Shown piece by piece: positions 21,027 to 28,328 of a stretch of 28,328 nucleotides of DNA. The position numbers were made by a program, and so were the translations under genes. Every line of letters begins with the position of its first letter. Within the stretch, counting starts at the first letter, position 1. Below the pieces are notes generated by a model. The model had not been told where the DNA came from and ran no database searches. It worked only from the letters and a program-made list of their open reading frames with translations. This DNA comes from CAHJXF01 sp038240015 (GTDB lineage Bacteria; Pseudomonadota; Gammaproteobacteria; Burkholderiales; Burkholderiaceae_D), in assembly GCA_038240015.1 (NCBI GenBank), contig JBBSEF010000037.1, positions 1 to 28,328 on the forward strand, in the 5' to 3' direction.

Positions 21027-21058
21027 GCCTGATCCCAAAATTATGCCTGATCCCAAAA
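21027..21058 (+). repeat. 18-bp tandem duplication across the start codon of the large gene
   Basis: GCCTGATCCCAAAA occurs at 21027-21040 and again at 21045-21058, with TTAT between, giving an 18-base period. The second copy includes the G of the start ATG at 21043. Confidence 0.7.
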
Positions 21059-24000
21059 AGCCTGCTAATGCACCGCGCGCGGCAGTGACCAATCCCACGT
21101 TCATCCATTTCACGCCGGACAAGGAAGTGCAGCCGCCGCCGGCGTTGTCGAACCAGAAACTGTTCGTCTCGGGCCGCGCGCAGGACATGGGCGAGATCAA
21201 GCTGCAGGTGCCGCCAGAAGCGTTGCGCGAGGTGATCGCGCAGAAGCAACTGGCGGTGACGCATATCTATCGCACGCTGGACGGGATGAATCGCGATTTG
21301 AAGGAATTTTTTCCGCAAGTAACGGACACGTTGCCGACGGTGATGGATGGCGTGTTGCTGAACCCCGATGGTTCGCCGGCGGTAGGCGTTTCGGTGGAGG
21401 CGGCGGAACCGGTTTATACACCGGAGGAGAAAAAAGCGAACGGCGCGCTGGCGAACGTGAGCTGGGTGCGGCCTCAGGTGGTAACGGATGATCGCGGCGC
21501 GTTTCGCTTGAACCTGCCGCCGGTGCCGGTGCCGACGCTGGGTTTGAAATTGCAGATGCGCGGCGCGAATGCGTTGCTGGAAAAAAACATCAACCGCGTG
21601 GTGCTGGGCGAAGGGCGGCTGGGCGCGATTCCCATCGAGCGGATGCTCGTGCCATTGCCGCAGGAGAGCATCGTGGCGCGGCTGAAAAATATTCAATCGG
21701 ACATCCTCGCGACGAGCGCGAAGGACGTAGCGGATAAGCCGAGTCAATTCGCATCACCCGCCCCGCAGATGAGTTGGGGCGAGGGTGATTGTGCGCGGAT
21801 GTTCCGCTCGAACAGCGGGGTGATTGACAGCTTTCGTTACTCGACGCTCATCCGTTTGATCGAGCCGCAGATGAATCAGTGGCAGTCTATTTTTCGTTTC
21901 GGTCTCGAAGGTGGCAACTTTATCCCGTTTGCCGTGCCGCATGCGGCGGATGGTTTCTGGAATGTTGCGGGCGCGGCGAACGGCGTAGATCAACTGCACG
22001 CGCTCGGCCGTTTGACTCTGGTGAATCGCACGCCGATTGACCGGCCGATTGATGTGACGAATTTTCACAAACAGATTGAAGATAATCCCGTGTTCCTGCC
22101 GAAGGCTTCGACGCTGGGAATGGGTTACATCGTCCACATGCAGCAGACGTGGATTCCGGCGGGCATGTCGCTGGGCGATTTGATTTACTCGCTGCCGCTC
22201 GCGCCCGGCGAACAGCAGCGCATCGCCATCGAGGAGAGTTCCAAAACGGCGAGCGAGCGGACGATGGAATCATTCAGCCAGGAGGAATTCCAGAGTTATC
22301 GCGAGACCCAGGATTCCTCGGCCATCGCAGTGTTTCGTTCGGCGTTCGGCGAAGCGTCGCGCGGCGGCAGTCACATCGATTCATCGAGCAACACCGGCAG
22401 CGTGGCGGCGGAGGCTTCGACGGGAATCATCGGCGCGATCTTTGGCGGCGGCGGGGTGTCGGGGGGTTATTCGAGTTCGTCCTCGAGCGGCAACACGAAC
22501 AGTTGGCAGAACACGAGCCGTGATTTTACTTCGAGTGCCGCGCAGGACATGCACGCGGCTGTGTCGCGCGTGGCGGCAGGCAGCCGACGCGGTTCGCAGG
22601 CAAGCATCCGCGTGGCTTCGGAAACCGAACGCACGCAGGTGACGACGCGCATCGTGACGAACCATAACAAAGGCCACGCATTGACGATGCAATGGTGGCA
22701 GGTGCTGCGGCATTTCTCGGTGTCGTCAGAAGTGGATGACGTGCAGCTGGTATGTTTTGTGCCGCTGGAACTGGTGCAATTTTTGCCGGAAGGCCAGCCA
22801 TTTAGTCTGCCCGGAATGCCGGTCGCTCAAGCCGGTTTGAGCGCGCGCCAGCAGTTGCTAAATCGTTACTCGATGGTGTTGCGCTACTACGATGTCATCG
22901 CGCCCTTTTTCCGGCGGAACGCGGAATACGCTTACGGTCTGCGCCAGATGCGCGATTTCGCCGCCAATCCAGAAGCGATGCCGGCTTCGTCCAACGTGCA
23001 GCAGGACACGGTTGATTTCACGATCACCGGAACGTTCATGCCATTCGAGGAATTGTTCGTAACCATCATCGCGCGCAGCGGCGCACAGATCGGACCGGTG
23101 CGATTGACGGCGACGAGCCAAGTGACGATGGATTTGACGCCTGAACAATATGCCTCGCGGGCGGATTTGCTCGGCGCATTAAAGCGGCAGCGTTTGGGAC
23201 ACATCGGTGCGACATTGCGCGCGGTGATTCCGCTGCCCGACTGGCTGGCGCGAAACGATGTGGCGCGGTTTGATGTGTCGCGCCGTTTTTCTTCGTTGAG
23301 CTATAAATTGAAAATGCCTACCGGCTTGACCGGAACGCTGCTGGAAGCTTTTCATGTTGCCTCCCAACAGACCGTTTCATTTTCTCCGAACGAACTGGAG
23401 CAGGAGTTGGGCGGCCCCATTCCGTTTTCGGCGTCGGCCCAAGTTGGCGTGCAGCCGGGCCTTGTTTTGGGTTTTGGTGGCGGATTCGCTGGGCTTGGAG
23501 GAATTGGGGGAATCGGCGCGCCTACCAACGCGAATTTTCTCGGCCAGTCCGGGGCCTTTCTCGCCCGCGATCAAATGCCCGGAACCTTGCCGCTGCCCGC
23601 TATGCGTCTTGCACCGGTGCTTTCGTTTTCCGATCTGCTGCGGATCGAAGCCGTCTATCACCACATCGCCCGCAACACGGTTTTCTATTCGAAAGCGGTC
23701 TGGGCCGCGTTGTCCGACGAGGAGCGCGCGATTCTGCTGGAGCGTTACACCATCGGCGTCCCGGCGGGCGGTGTGCAAAGCGCAGATCAAGAAGTGCCAC
23801 TGTTGAATTGCGTCGCGAACCGCGTGCTCGGATTTTTCGGCAACGCGCTGATCATGCCCTTCGGCATTCCGCCGGAAGTGGCGCGCTCGATGGAAGTGAC
23901 TTCACGCGATATTCAAGATGCGCTGTTGAAATTTCACCGGCAGGCGTTTCAACCGCCGCGTTCCTCGGTCACGTTGCCGGCGCACGGCACGCTCGGCGAA

Positions 24001-24507
24001 GCGGTGCTCGGCTCTTGCAACTCGGCGGAGAAGATTGACCTCACGCGGTTCTGGAACTGGCAGGACTCGCCGTCCGATCAGGCGGATGCGATTCCTACCT
24101 CCGTTTTCCAGCCGCCGCAGCCTTTGAATACCGCAGTTCCGGCTGCAAGCACTGGCGGTTCCGGCGTAGGCGGCGGTTCCGGTTCATCCGGCAGCATCAT
24201 TTCCATCAACTCGCCGCCCGCGACGACGCCATCCACTTCGTTGCTCGAAGCGCTCGTCAAGCAATCGCCGGATCTCGCGAAAGAATTGAATCTGACCGGA
24301 CTTGACGCGTTGCAAAAACAAATCGCCGCCGACACGCAAAGCGCGGGCACTGGTCGCGACAAGGCCATTGATGCCAACACGCAGATCCAATTGCAGGCGA
24401 TGAAGAGCGCCGAGGCCGTCGTGAAATCCGTAGCGGATGCCGCTGGGAAAGCTGCCGAAGGCGCTGTGAAAGCCGCGCCCGCCGCCGGCGGAGTGCCACC
24501 AGTCTAA
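21043..24507 (+). CDS. Large 1154-residue protein of unknown function, foreign-looking
   Basis: I do not recognise this protein. It has no signal peptide or membrane helix, so it is probably cytoplasmic or exported by another route. After a Pro-rich start, residues 100-165 (DGVLLNPDGSPAVGVSVEA, then VTDDRGAFRLNLPPVPV) look like a carboxypeptidase-regulatory/transthyretin-like beta-sandwich. Residues 380-410 contain LGDLIYSLPLAPGEQQRIAI. A Gly/Ser-rich hinge lies at 465-485, then a region with ETERTQVTTRIVTNHNKGHA and MQWWQVLRHFSV near 526-555. A second Gly-rich hinge is at 808-825, and a Gly/Ser/Pro linker near 1032-1065 leads to an Ala-rich helical tail. Codon use is less GC3-rich than in the left part, and no Shine-Dalgarno is visible. 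It forms a unit with the next gene, 25 bp away. Confidence 0.85.
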   Translation: MPDPKKPANAPRAAVTNPTFIHFTPDKEVQPPPALSNQKLFVSGRAQDMGEIKLQVPPEALREVIAQKQLAVTHIYRTLDGMNRDLKEFFPQVTDTLPTVMDGVLLNPDGSPAVGVSVEAAEPVYTPEEKKANGALANVSWVRPQVVTDDRGAFRLNLPPVPVPTLGLKLQMRGANALLEKNINRVVLGEGRLGAIPIERMLVPLPQESIVARLKNIQSDILATSAKDVADKPSQFASPAPQMSWGEGDCARMFRSNSGVIDSFRYSTLIRLIEPQMNQWQSIFRFGLEGGNFIPFAVPHAADGFWNVAGAANGVDQLHALGRLTLVNRTPIDRPIDVTNFHKQIEDNPVFLPKASTLGMGYIVHMQQTWIPAGMSLGDLIYSLPLAPGEQQRIAIEESSKTASERTMESFSQEEFQSYRETQDSSAIAVFRSAFGEASRGGSHIDSSSNTGSVAAEASTGIIGAIFGGGGVSGGYSSSSSSGNTNSWQNTSRDFTSSAAQDMHAAVSRVAAGSRRGSQASIRVASETERTQVTTRIVTNHNKGHALTMQWWQVLRHFSVSSEVDDVQLVCFVPLELVQFLPEGQPFSLPGMPVAQAGLSARQQLLNRYSMVLRYYDVIAPFFRRNAEYAYGLRQMRDFAANPEAMPASSNVQQDTVDFTITGTFMPFEELFVTIIARSGAQIGPVRLTATSQVTMDLTPEQYASRADLLGALKRQRLGHIGATLRAVIPLPDWLARNDVARFDVSRRFSSLSYKLKMPTGLTGTLLEAFHVASQQTVSFSPNELEQELGGPIPFSASAQVGVQPGLVLGFGGGFAGLGGIGGIGAPTNANFLGQSGAFLARDQMPGTLPLPAMRLAPVLSFSDLLRIEAVYHHIARNTVFYSKAVWAALSDEERAILLERYTIGVPAGGVQSADQEVPLLNCVANRVLGFFGNALIMPFGIPPEVARSMEVTSRDIQDALLKFHRQAFQPPRSSVTLPAHGTLGEAVLGSCNSAEKIDLTRFWNWQDSPSDQADAIPTSVFQPPQPLNTAVPAASTGGSGVGGGSGSSGSIISINSPPATTPSTSLLEALVKQSPDLAKELNLTGLDALQKQIAADTQSAGTGRDKAIDANTQIQLQAMKSAEAVVKSVADAAGKAAEGAVKAAPAAGGVPPV

Positions 24508-24532
24508 CCAAATCCCTTTAACCAAAAAATAT

Positions 24533-25528
24533 ATGGCTGATCCCACTCCTTCACCCACCGCCGGTGCTGAAACTCTTGCCGGAAAAGTCGCGGACGCACT
24601 GGCGGACATTCTCCGCAGTTCGGTTACATCCGAAGCGTTGCAGGCGCAGAACCTGTTGCTCCGGCGGCTCGCCGTCGAGGGCGACGTGTTTTCGTCACGT
24701 GTGCCGCCACCGCGAAACATCACCGAAGTTGGCGGTTATTTGAACCTGCTCGAAACGCTGAACGAAAGCGATATACGCGAACAGGTGCTCGCCGCCACGC
24801 TCGGCGTCGCCGGGCCAAACCCGACGCCCGGCTTCTCGCCGAGCGCGCCCGTGTTGTATGACGAGCAGCGGACAAACGACCGTCCAGCCGGTCCGGCGCA
24901 GGCATCGGTGCCGGTGCAGTTTTCCATGCGCAATGATTTCGCGCCCGCGTTCGATGCGGGGTTGAAAGTCATCCACGCCGCCGGTTGCGCGCTGCCGATC
25001 CTTTCGCCTGCCCACGGACTGCCGGCAGCCGGTCACGGCATTGCGCCGCCGGCGGATTTGCTTGTTTTCCTCGGGCGCACGCTCAACTTGATGCCGACCG
25101 CTGCGCTCAACGATCCCGACGCCGACCCGCTCGCCGTCGCGCATGTCGGTGCGGCGAGCCTCGAAGTCGTCGCGCGTCAGCTCGACGCGACCGCGCCGAA
25201 CGCCGCCGCCGTGACCGCGCAATCGTGGTCGGCTTTCAAATGCGACGCTAATGCCTGCGCCGAGACCGCGGCCAGCCGCAAGTATCTTTCGCTCACGCCG
25301 GTTTTGAACGCCGCCGGCTGGTATCAAAAACCGGCCATCATTGCCCCGGTGAAATTTTCCCAGCCGGGTGCGTGGAACCATTGGATCAATATTACCGGCC
25401 TGATTCCGAACGTGACTACGTTCGGCAGCGAAATGTCGCAACGCGTCACCCCTGGCGAACTCGCCGGCTCCTCGCTGCGCGATGCTCTCACTTGGGTGTG
25501 GGACGGCACGATGTTCAAAGCGCCGTAA
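24533..25528 (+). CDS. 331-residue protein of unknown function, partner of the large gene
   Basis: Not recognised. It begins MADPTPSPTAG, echoing the MPDPKKP start of the gene before it, and is preceded by an A-rich leader (CCAAAAAATAT) without a Shine-Dalgarno. The first 90 residues look helical (VADALADILRSSVTSEALQA, then NLLLRRLAVEG and YLNLLETLNESDIREQVLA). The middle is Ala/Pro-rich with LLVFLGRTLNLMPTAAL, and the end is NHWINITGLIPNVTTFGSEM and ALTWVWDGTMF. There is no signal peptide or membrane helix. Two Cys (FKCDANACAET) sit close together near residues 239-244. Same strand, close spacing and shared composition suggest an operon with the 1154-residue gene and a joint function. Confidence 0.82.
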   Translation: MADPTPSPTAGAETLAGKVADALADILRSSVTSEALQAQNLLLRRLAVEGDVFSSRVPPPRNITEVGGYLNLLETLNESDIREQVLAATLGVAGPNPTPGFSPSAPVLYDEQRTNDRPAGPAQASVPVQFSMRNDFAPAFDAGLKVIHAAGCALPILSPAHGLPAAGHGIAPPADLLVFLGRTLNLMPTAALNDPDADPLAVAHVGAASLEVVARQLDATAPNAAAVTAQSWSAFKCDANACAETAASRKYLSLTPVLNAAGWYQKPAIIAPVKFSQPGAWNHWINITGLIPNVTTFGSEMSQRVTPGELAGSSLRDALTWVWDGTMFKAP

Positions 25529-25554
25529 AATTTGCGGGATCGGAACTGGGAGCA

Positions 25555-25569
25555 CCGGCTCCCAGCCGG
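25555..25569. other. Hairpin after the two-gene unit
   Basis: CCGGCT-CCC-AGCCGG, a perfect 6-bp stem 27 bp beyond the stop codon, in the context GGGAGCACCGGCTCCCAGCCGG. No T-run follows. It could end the operon or be a dispersed repeat of the donor genome. Confidence 0.5.
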
Positions 25570-25878
25570 CGAGTTGAAATTGAGAATTGTTGCTAAAAGT
25601 TTGCTTTTGGGGTGAGGGCCGTTGAGAAATCCGGAGCCCGGACCGGAGGGCGGGAGAAAGGGGGAGGTCTGTGCTTCACGTTCGCAGCTGCCACAGTGCA
25701 GCGGTCAAGAACACGGCGGCCACGAGGGAGTGGAAAGAATCTGGGCTGTCAGGAAGCAAATCGCACTAGCGTAGAGCCTCGCATTCCGCCGTCCAGCACC
25801 GCGGCGCGAACCGTGGCCACGCAGTACGCGCCTCGAAGTTTTATTGCGTCGCCACTAGGTGCGGCGTCGGCAAGCCAC
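25570..25878. other. Gap without recognisable gene
   Basis: Purine-rich at first (a GGAGGGCGGGAGAAAGGGGGAGG tract around 25640-25667, here named only by position and composition), then mixed sequence. Open frames cross it but none has coding character or a start signal. I see no repeat or promoter I can defend. Confidence 0.5.
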
Positions 25879-26437
25879 ATGACCCTGACCTTGGCGAAAA
25901 CAGACACAGTGGCTGTCACCTACAAGGTCGACAAGGCCATGACCGCAAACGGCCTTGCAACGGTCGAATCTCTCTTTGGCGACATGGCCAAACACTCTGC
26001 ATCCCTCCGACTCTATGTGCGGCCCTATGAAGGCACGGTAGCAAGGCGCTTGCTGCGAACCCGGCGTCGCGCTGACCAAGGCGATTTTGTTCATCTGCCT
26101 TACCGCGGTCACGTACGTCTTGCTTACCCCGACGACCCACGCCTTCAGCGGACATGTAGACGTTGCACTCCTCAGGATCCCCATTACCGTCGGCCAGGCC
26201 GCTCTCTTCAAGAACCTGACCGCCGTCTACATTTATTCGCTAGTTATAAGCTCTTTTCCGATCTACGTTGTCCTTGTGGTTCGGTTAATGATCTTGAGCG
26301 CTTCCTTTCGCAATTTGGTAAAGGCAGTTCTTTTTTGGCTGTCAATAAATGGAAAGCCACTGCGTACTGCGTCAGTATTCTTGACGGCAACGGCTGGTCT
26401 ATTCGCGCTTATGTTTGCTTCGCTGCTGTTGGTTTAG
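25879..26437 (+). pseudogene. Frameshifted small membrane protein, unknown
   Basis: From ATG 25879 the frame encodes about 60 plausible residues (DTVAVTYKVDKAMTANGLA, then MAKHSASLRLYVRPYEG). Near 26,065 a different frame takes over and encodes three hydrophobic helices (FICLTAVTYVLL, VYIYSLVISSFPIYVVLVV, FLTATAGLFALMFASLLLV) to TAG 26437. Joining the frames with a one-base change gives a continuous protein of about 185 residues, with a basic stretch before the first helix as expected from the positive-inside rule. The alternative is a short 116-residue membrane protein starting at TTG 26087. No family is recognised. Confidence 0.4.
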
Positions 26438-26610
26438 AAAACGGACTCCATCAACACAACGCTGTTGTATCGTCAATCGCAGTCAAATCGGGATGTTTTG
26501 TTCCCGTGCGAGGAAGCTGCCACGCGTGCAGTATGTACGCCGCGCCGCTTTCAAAACCGACGGCGTACCGCCAAGAAGGCGCAGCACCACGAGATGATGC
26601 TACCGTGTCA

Positions 26611-27001
26611 CGCTTCGAGCAGATGTTGGTCGACTCGGGCATCCGGCTGCTGAAGTACTACCTGGACATCAGTGAGGACGAACAGAAGTCGCGACTGGCC
26701 GACCGCAAGCGCGATCCGCTCAAGCAGTGGAAGAGCAGCCCGATCGACGACGTGGCCATCAAGCACTGGGATGCCTACACGCAGGCGCGCGACGCGATGC
26801 TGCTCAGCAGCCACACCACAGCCGCCCCCATTGCAGGTTGTGCGCACCGACAGCAAGCGGCACGCGCGCCTGAACCTGATGCGCGATATCCTGAGCCGGT
26901 TGCACTACGCTGGCCGCAGCAAGAAGTTGGCGGCGCCGGACCGCAACATCGTCTTCGAATTCACGCCGGACTGCCTGGGCACGCATCGGTTGGCACCCTG
27001 A
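26611..27001 (+). pseudogene. ppk2: 3' fragment of polyphosphate kinase 2, frameshifted
   Basis: Sequence related to the C-terminal half of PPK2, which uses polyphosphate to phosphorylate nucleotides. It opens at FEQMLVDSGIRLLKYYLD and continues with DPLKQWKSSPIDDVAIKHWD and ARDAMLLSSHT. Around 26,818-26,835 the reading frame changes, and the family text resumes as VVRTDSKRHARLNLMRDILS and RNIVFEF to TGA 27001. The N-terminal half with the Walker A site is missing upstream, where unrelated sequence stands. The fragment is therefore non-functional. It lies 68 bp upstream of the ATPase operon start and shares its GC-rich, CTG-heavy codon style. Confidence 0.8.
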
Positions 27002-27069
27002 GCCATGAACTCTCGCCCAGAAGTTTCGAAGCGGGCTCGCATCGCTGAGCGAAGCACCGAGGCTTCTCA

Positions 27070-28328
27070 GTGAGCGCCGCGCAGCCGTCGGCAGAGTCGA
27101 ACGCGGGTGTGATCACCGCAGTGCGCGGCAGTGTTGTCGATGTGCGCTTTGATGGCCGCCTGCCGCCCATCCGCACGTTGCTGCGTACCGGCACCGATGA
27201 CGCGATGGCGATCGAGGTGCTGAACCAGATCGATGCCCGCCGCGTGCGCGGCATCGCGCTCACGCCGACGCAGGGCCTCGCGCGCGGCATGTCGGTGTCG
27301 AACACTGGCGGGCCGCTGCTGGCGCCCGTCGGCAAGGCCATCCTGTCGCGCATGTTCGACGTCTTCGGCCATGCCATCGACCGCCAGGACGAACCGAAGG
27401 ACGTGTCGTGGCGGTCGGTGCACCGCGAGCCCCCGCCGCTGATCCATCGCTCGACCACCTCGGTGATCTTCGAGACCGGCATCAAGATGATCGACGTGCT
27501 GGTGCCGCTGGAAAGCGGCGGCAAGGCGGGGCTGTTCGGCGGTGCGGGTGTGGGCAAGACGGTGCTGCTGACCGAGATGATCCACAACATGGTCGGCAAG
27601 CAGAAGGGTGTCAGCATCTTCTGCGGCATCGGCGAACGCTGCCGCGAAGGTCAGGATCTCTACGCCGAGATGAAGAAGGCCGACGTGCTGAAGAACATGG
27701 TGATGGTCTTCGGCCAGATGAACGAGCCGCCCGGCGCACGCTTCCGTGTCGGCCACGCCGCGCTGACGATGGCCGAGTACTTTCGCGACGACGAGCAGCG
27801 TGACGTGCTGCTGCTGATCGACAACGTCTTCCGCTTCATCCAGGCCGGCTCCGAGGTCTCGGGCCTGATGGGGCAGATGCCGTCGCGGCTGGGCTACCAG
27901 CCGACGATGGGTACCGAGCTGTCGGGGCTGGAGGAGCGCATCGCCAACACCGACAGCGGCGCGATCACATCGATCCAGGCGGTCTACGTCCCGGCCGACG
28001 ACTTTACCGACCCGGCCGCGGTGCACACCTTTTCGCACCTGTCGGCGTCGATCGTGTTGTCCCGCAAACGGGCCGGCGAAGGCCTGTTCCCGGCCATCGA
28101 CCCGCTGCAGTCGAACTCCAAGATGGCCACGCCGGGGATCGTCGGTGAGCGCCACTATGCGCTCGCGCAGGAGATCCGGCGCACCCTGGCGCAGTATGCC
28201 GATTTGAAGGACATCATCGCAATGCTCGGCCTGGAGCAGTTGTCGCCGGCCGATCGTGACGTCGTCGCGCGTGCGCGCCGTCTCGAGCGCTTCTTGACCC
28301 AGCCCTTCTTTACCACCGAGCAGTTCAC
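27070..28328 (+). CDS. atpD: Alternate (N-type) F1Fo ATPase subunit beta, 3' end beyond window
   Basis: Catalytic F1 beta subunit of a second, N-type ATPase of the kind found as an extra operon in many proteobacteria and thought to pump Na+ or H+ outward. The P-loop is GGAGVGKT, the catalytic Glu is in GIGERCREGQDL (canonical beta: GERTREGNDL), and DNVFRFIQAGSEVSGLMGQM and VYVPADDFTDPA are clear beta motifs. The N-terminus is short (ITAVRGSVVDVRFDGRLPPI), and the text IKMIDVLVPLESGGKAGLFG fits the N-type. The start GTG 27070 has GAGG seven bases upstream. In known N-ATPase operons this gene comes first, so atpC, Q, R, B, E, F, A and G are expected beyond the window. Confidence 0.9.
   Translation, partial: MSAAQPSAESNAGVITAVRGSVVDVRFDGRLPPIRTLLRTGTDDAMAIEVLNQIDARRVRGIALTPTQGLARGMSVSNTGGPLLAPVGKAILSRMFDVFGHAIDRQDEPKDVSWRSVHREPPPLIHRSTTSVIFETGIKMIDVLVPLESGGKAGLFGGAGVGKTVLLTEMIHNMVGKQKGVSIFCGIGERCREGQDLYAEMKKADVLKNMVMVFGQMNEPPGARFRVGHAALTMAEYFRDDEQRDVLLLIDNVFRFIQAGSEVSGLMGQMPSRLGYQPTMGTELSGLEERIANTDSGAITSIQAVYVPADDFTDPAAVHTFSHLSASIVLSRKRAGEGLFPAIDPLQSNSKMATPGIVGERHYALAQEIRRTLAQYADLKDIIAMLGLEQLSPADRDVVARARRLERFLTQPFFTTEQF

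Noticed and set aside
25612..27048. 478-codon plus-strand ORF joining the membrane-protein region to ppk2
   Set aside because: It strings together unrelated pieces: repeat-like sequence, half of a membrane protein, an out-of-frame stretch and part of ppk2 read past its frameshift. It is not a gene.
27067..28155. 362-codon minus-strand ORF over atpD
   Set aside because: Shadow of a clear ATPase beta subunit.

Overview
The window is a GC-rich proteobacterial chromosome segment that changes character about two thirds of the way through. From the left end to about 19.04 kb it carries ordinary housekeeping genes in an arrangement typical of Betaproteobacteria, probably Burkholderiales: amiC-tsaE diverging from queG; ribF-ileS; purN with an RsmB/NOP RNA methyltransferase; a fatty acid desaturase facing rpmB-rpmG; radC; fkpB-ispH; maiA; and tRNA-Thr(CGT). 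This placement rests on gene content and order only, because no rRNA gene is present.

Left part (1-19,042). Genes are tightly packed and several overlap. amiC starts inside tsaE, queG and a carboxymuconolactone decarboxylase-like gene overlap tail to tail, and fkpB and ispH share ATGA. Gaps and gene ends hold two families of short palindromes: a GC hairpin of the form CCCGGC-GAAG-GCCGGG (five copies) and a CCCTCC/GGAGGG element (three copies). Three genes (the chalcone isomerase-like gene, ileS and ribF) contain in-frame tandem repeats with a 12-bp period, which add tetrapeptide repeats to their proteins.

Right part (19,043-28,328). Immediately after tRNA-Thr the sequence becomes a patchwork. 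In order it holds: a short direct repeat of the tRNA 3' end; a small membrane-protein start fused to the C-terminal end of an IS1182-type transposase; two integron attC-like sites on the minus strand with one probably complete and one broken cassette gene and no integrase; a foreign-looking two-gene unit of 1154 and 331 codons whose products I do not recognise; a frameshifted membrane protein; a frameshifted 3' fragment of polyphosphate kinase 2; and the first gene (beta subunit) of an alternate N-type F1Fo ATPase, cut by the window end.

How the genes fit together. The left part supplies cell-wall hydrolysis (AmiC), tRNA modification (TsaE, QueG), isoleucyl-tRNA and flavin cofactor synthesis (IleS, RibF), purines (PurN), rRNA methylation, isoprenoid precursors (IspH), ribosomal proteins L28/L33 and tyrosine breakdown (MaiA). 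The right part looks like a recombination hotspot beside a tRNA gene. Its most interesting content is the undescribed two-gene unit, which appears intact although almost everything around it is truncated. The patchwork could also partly reflect a chimeric assembly, and this cannot be ruled out from the sequence alone.
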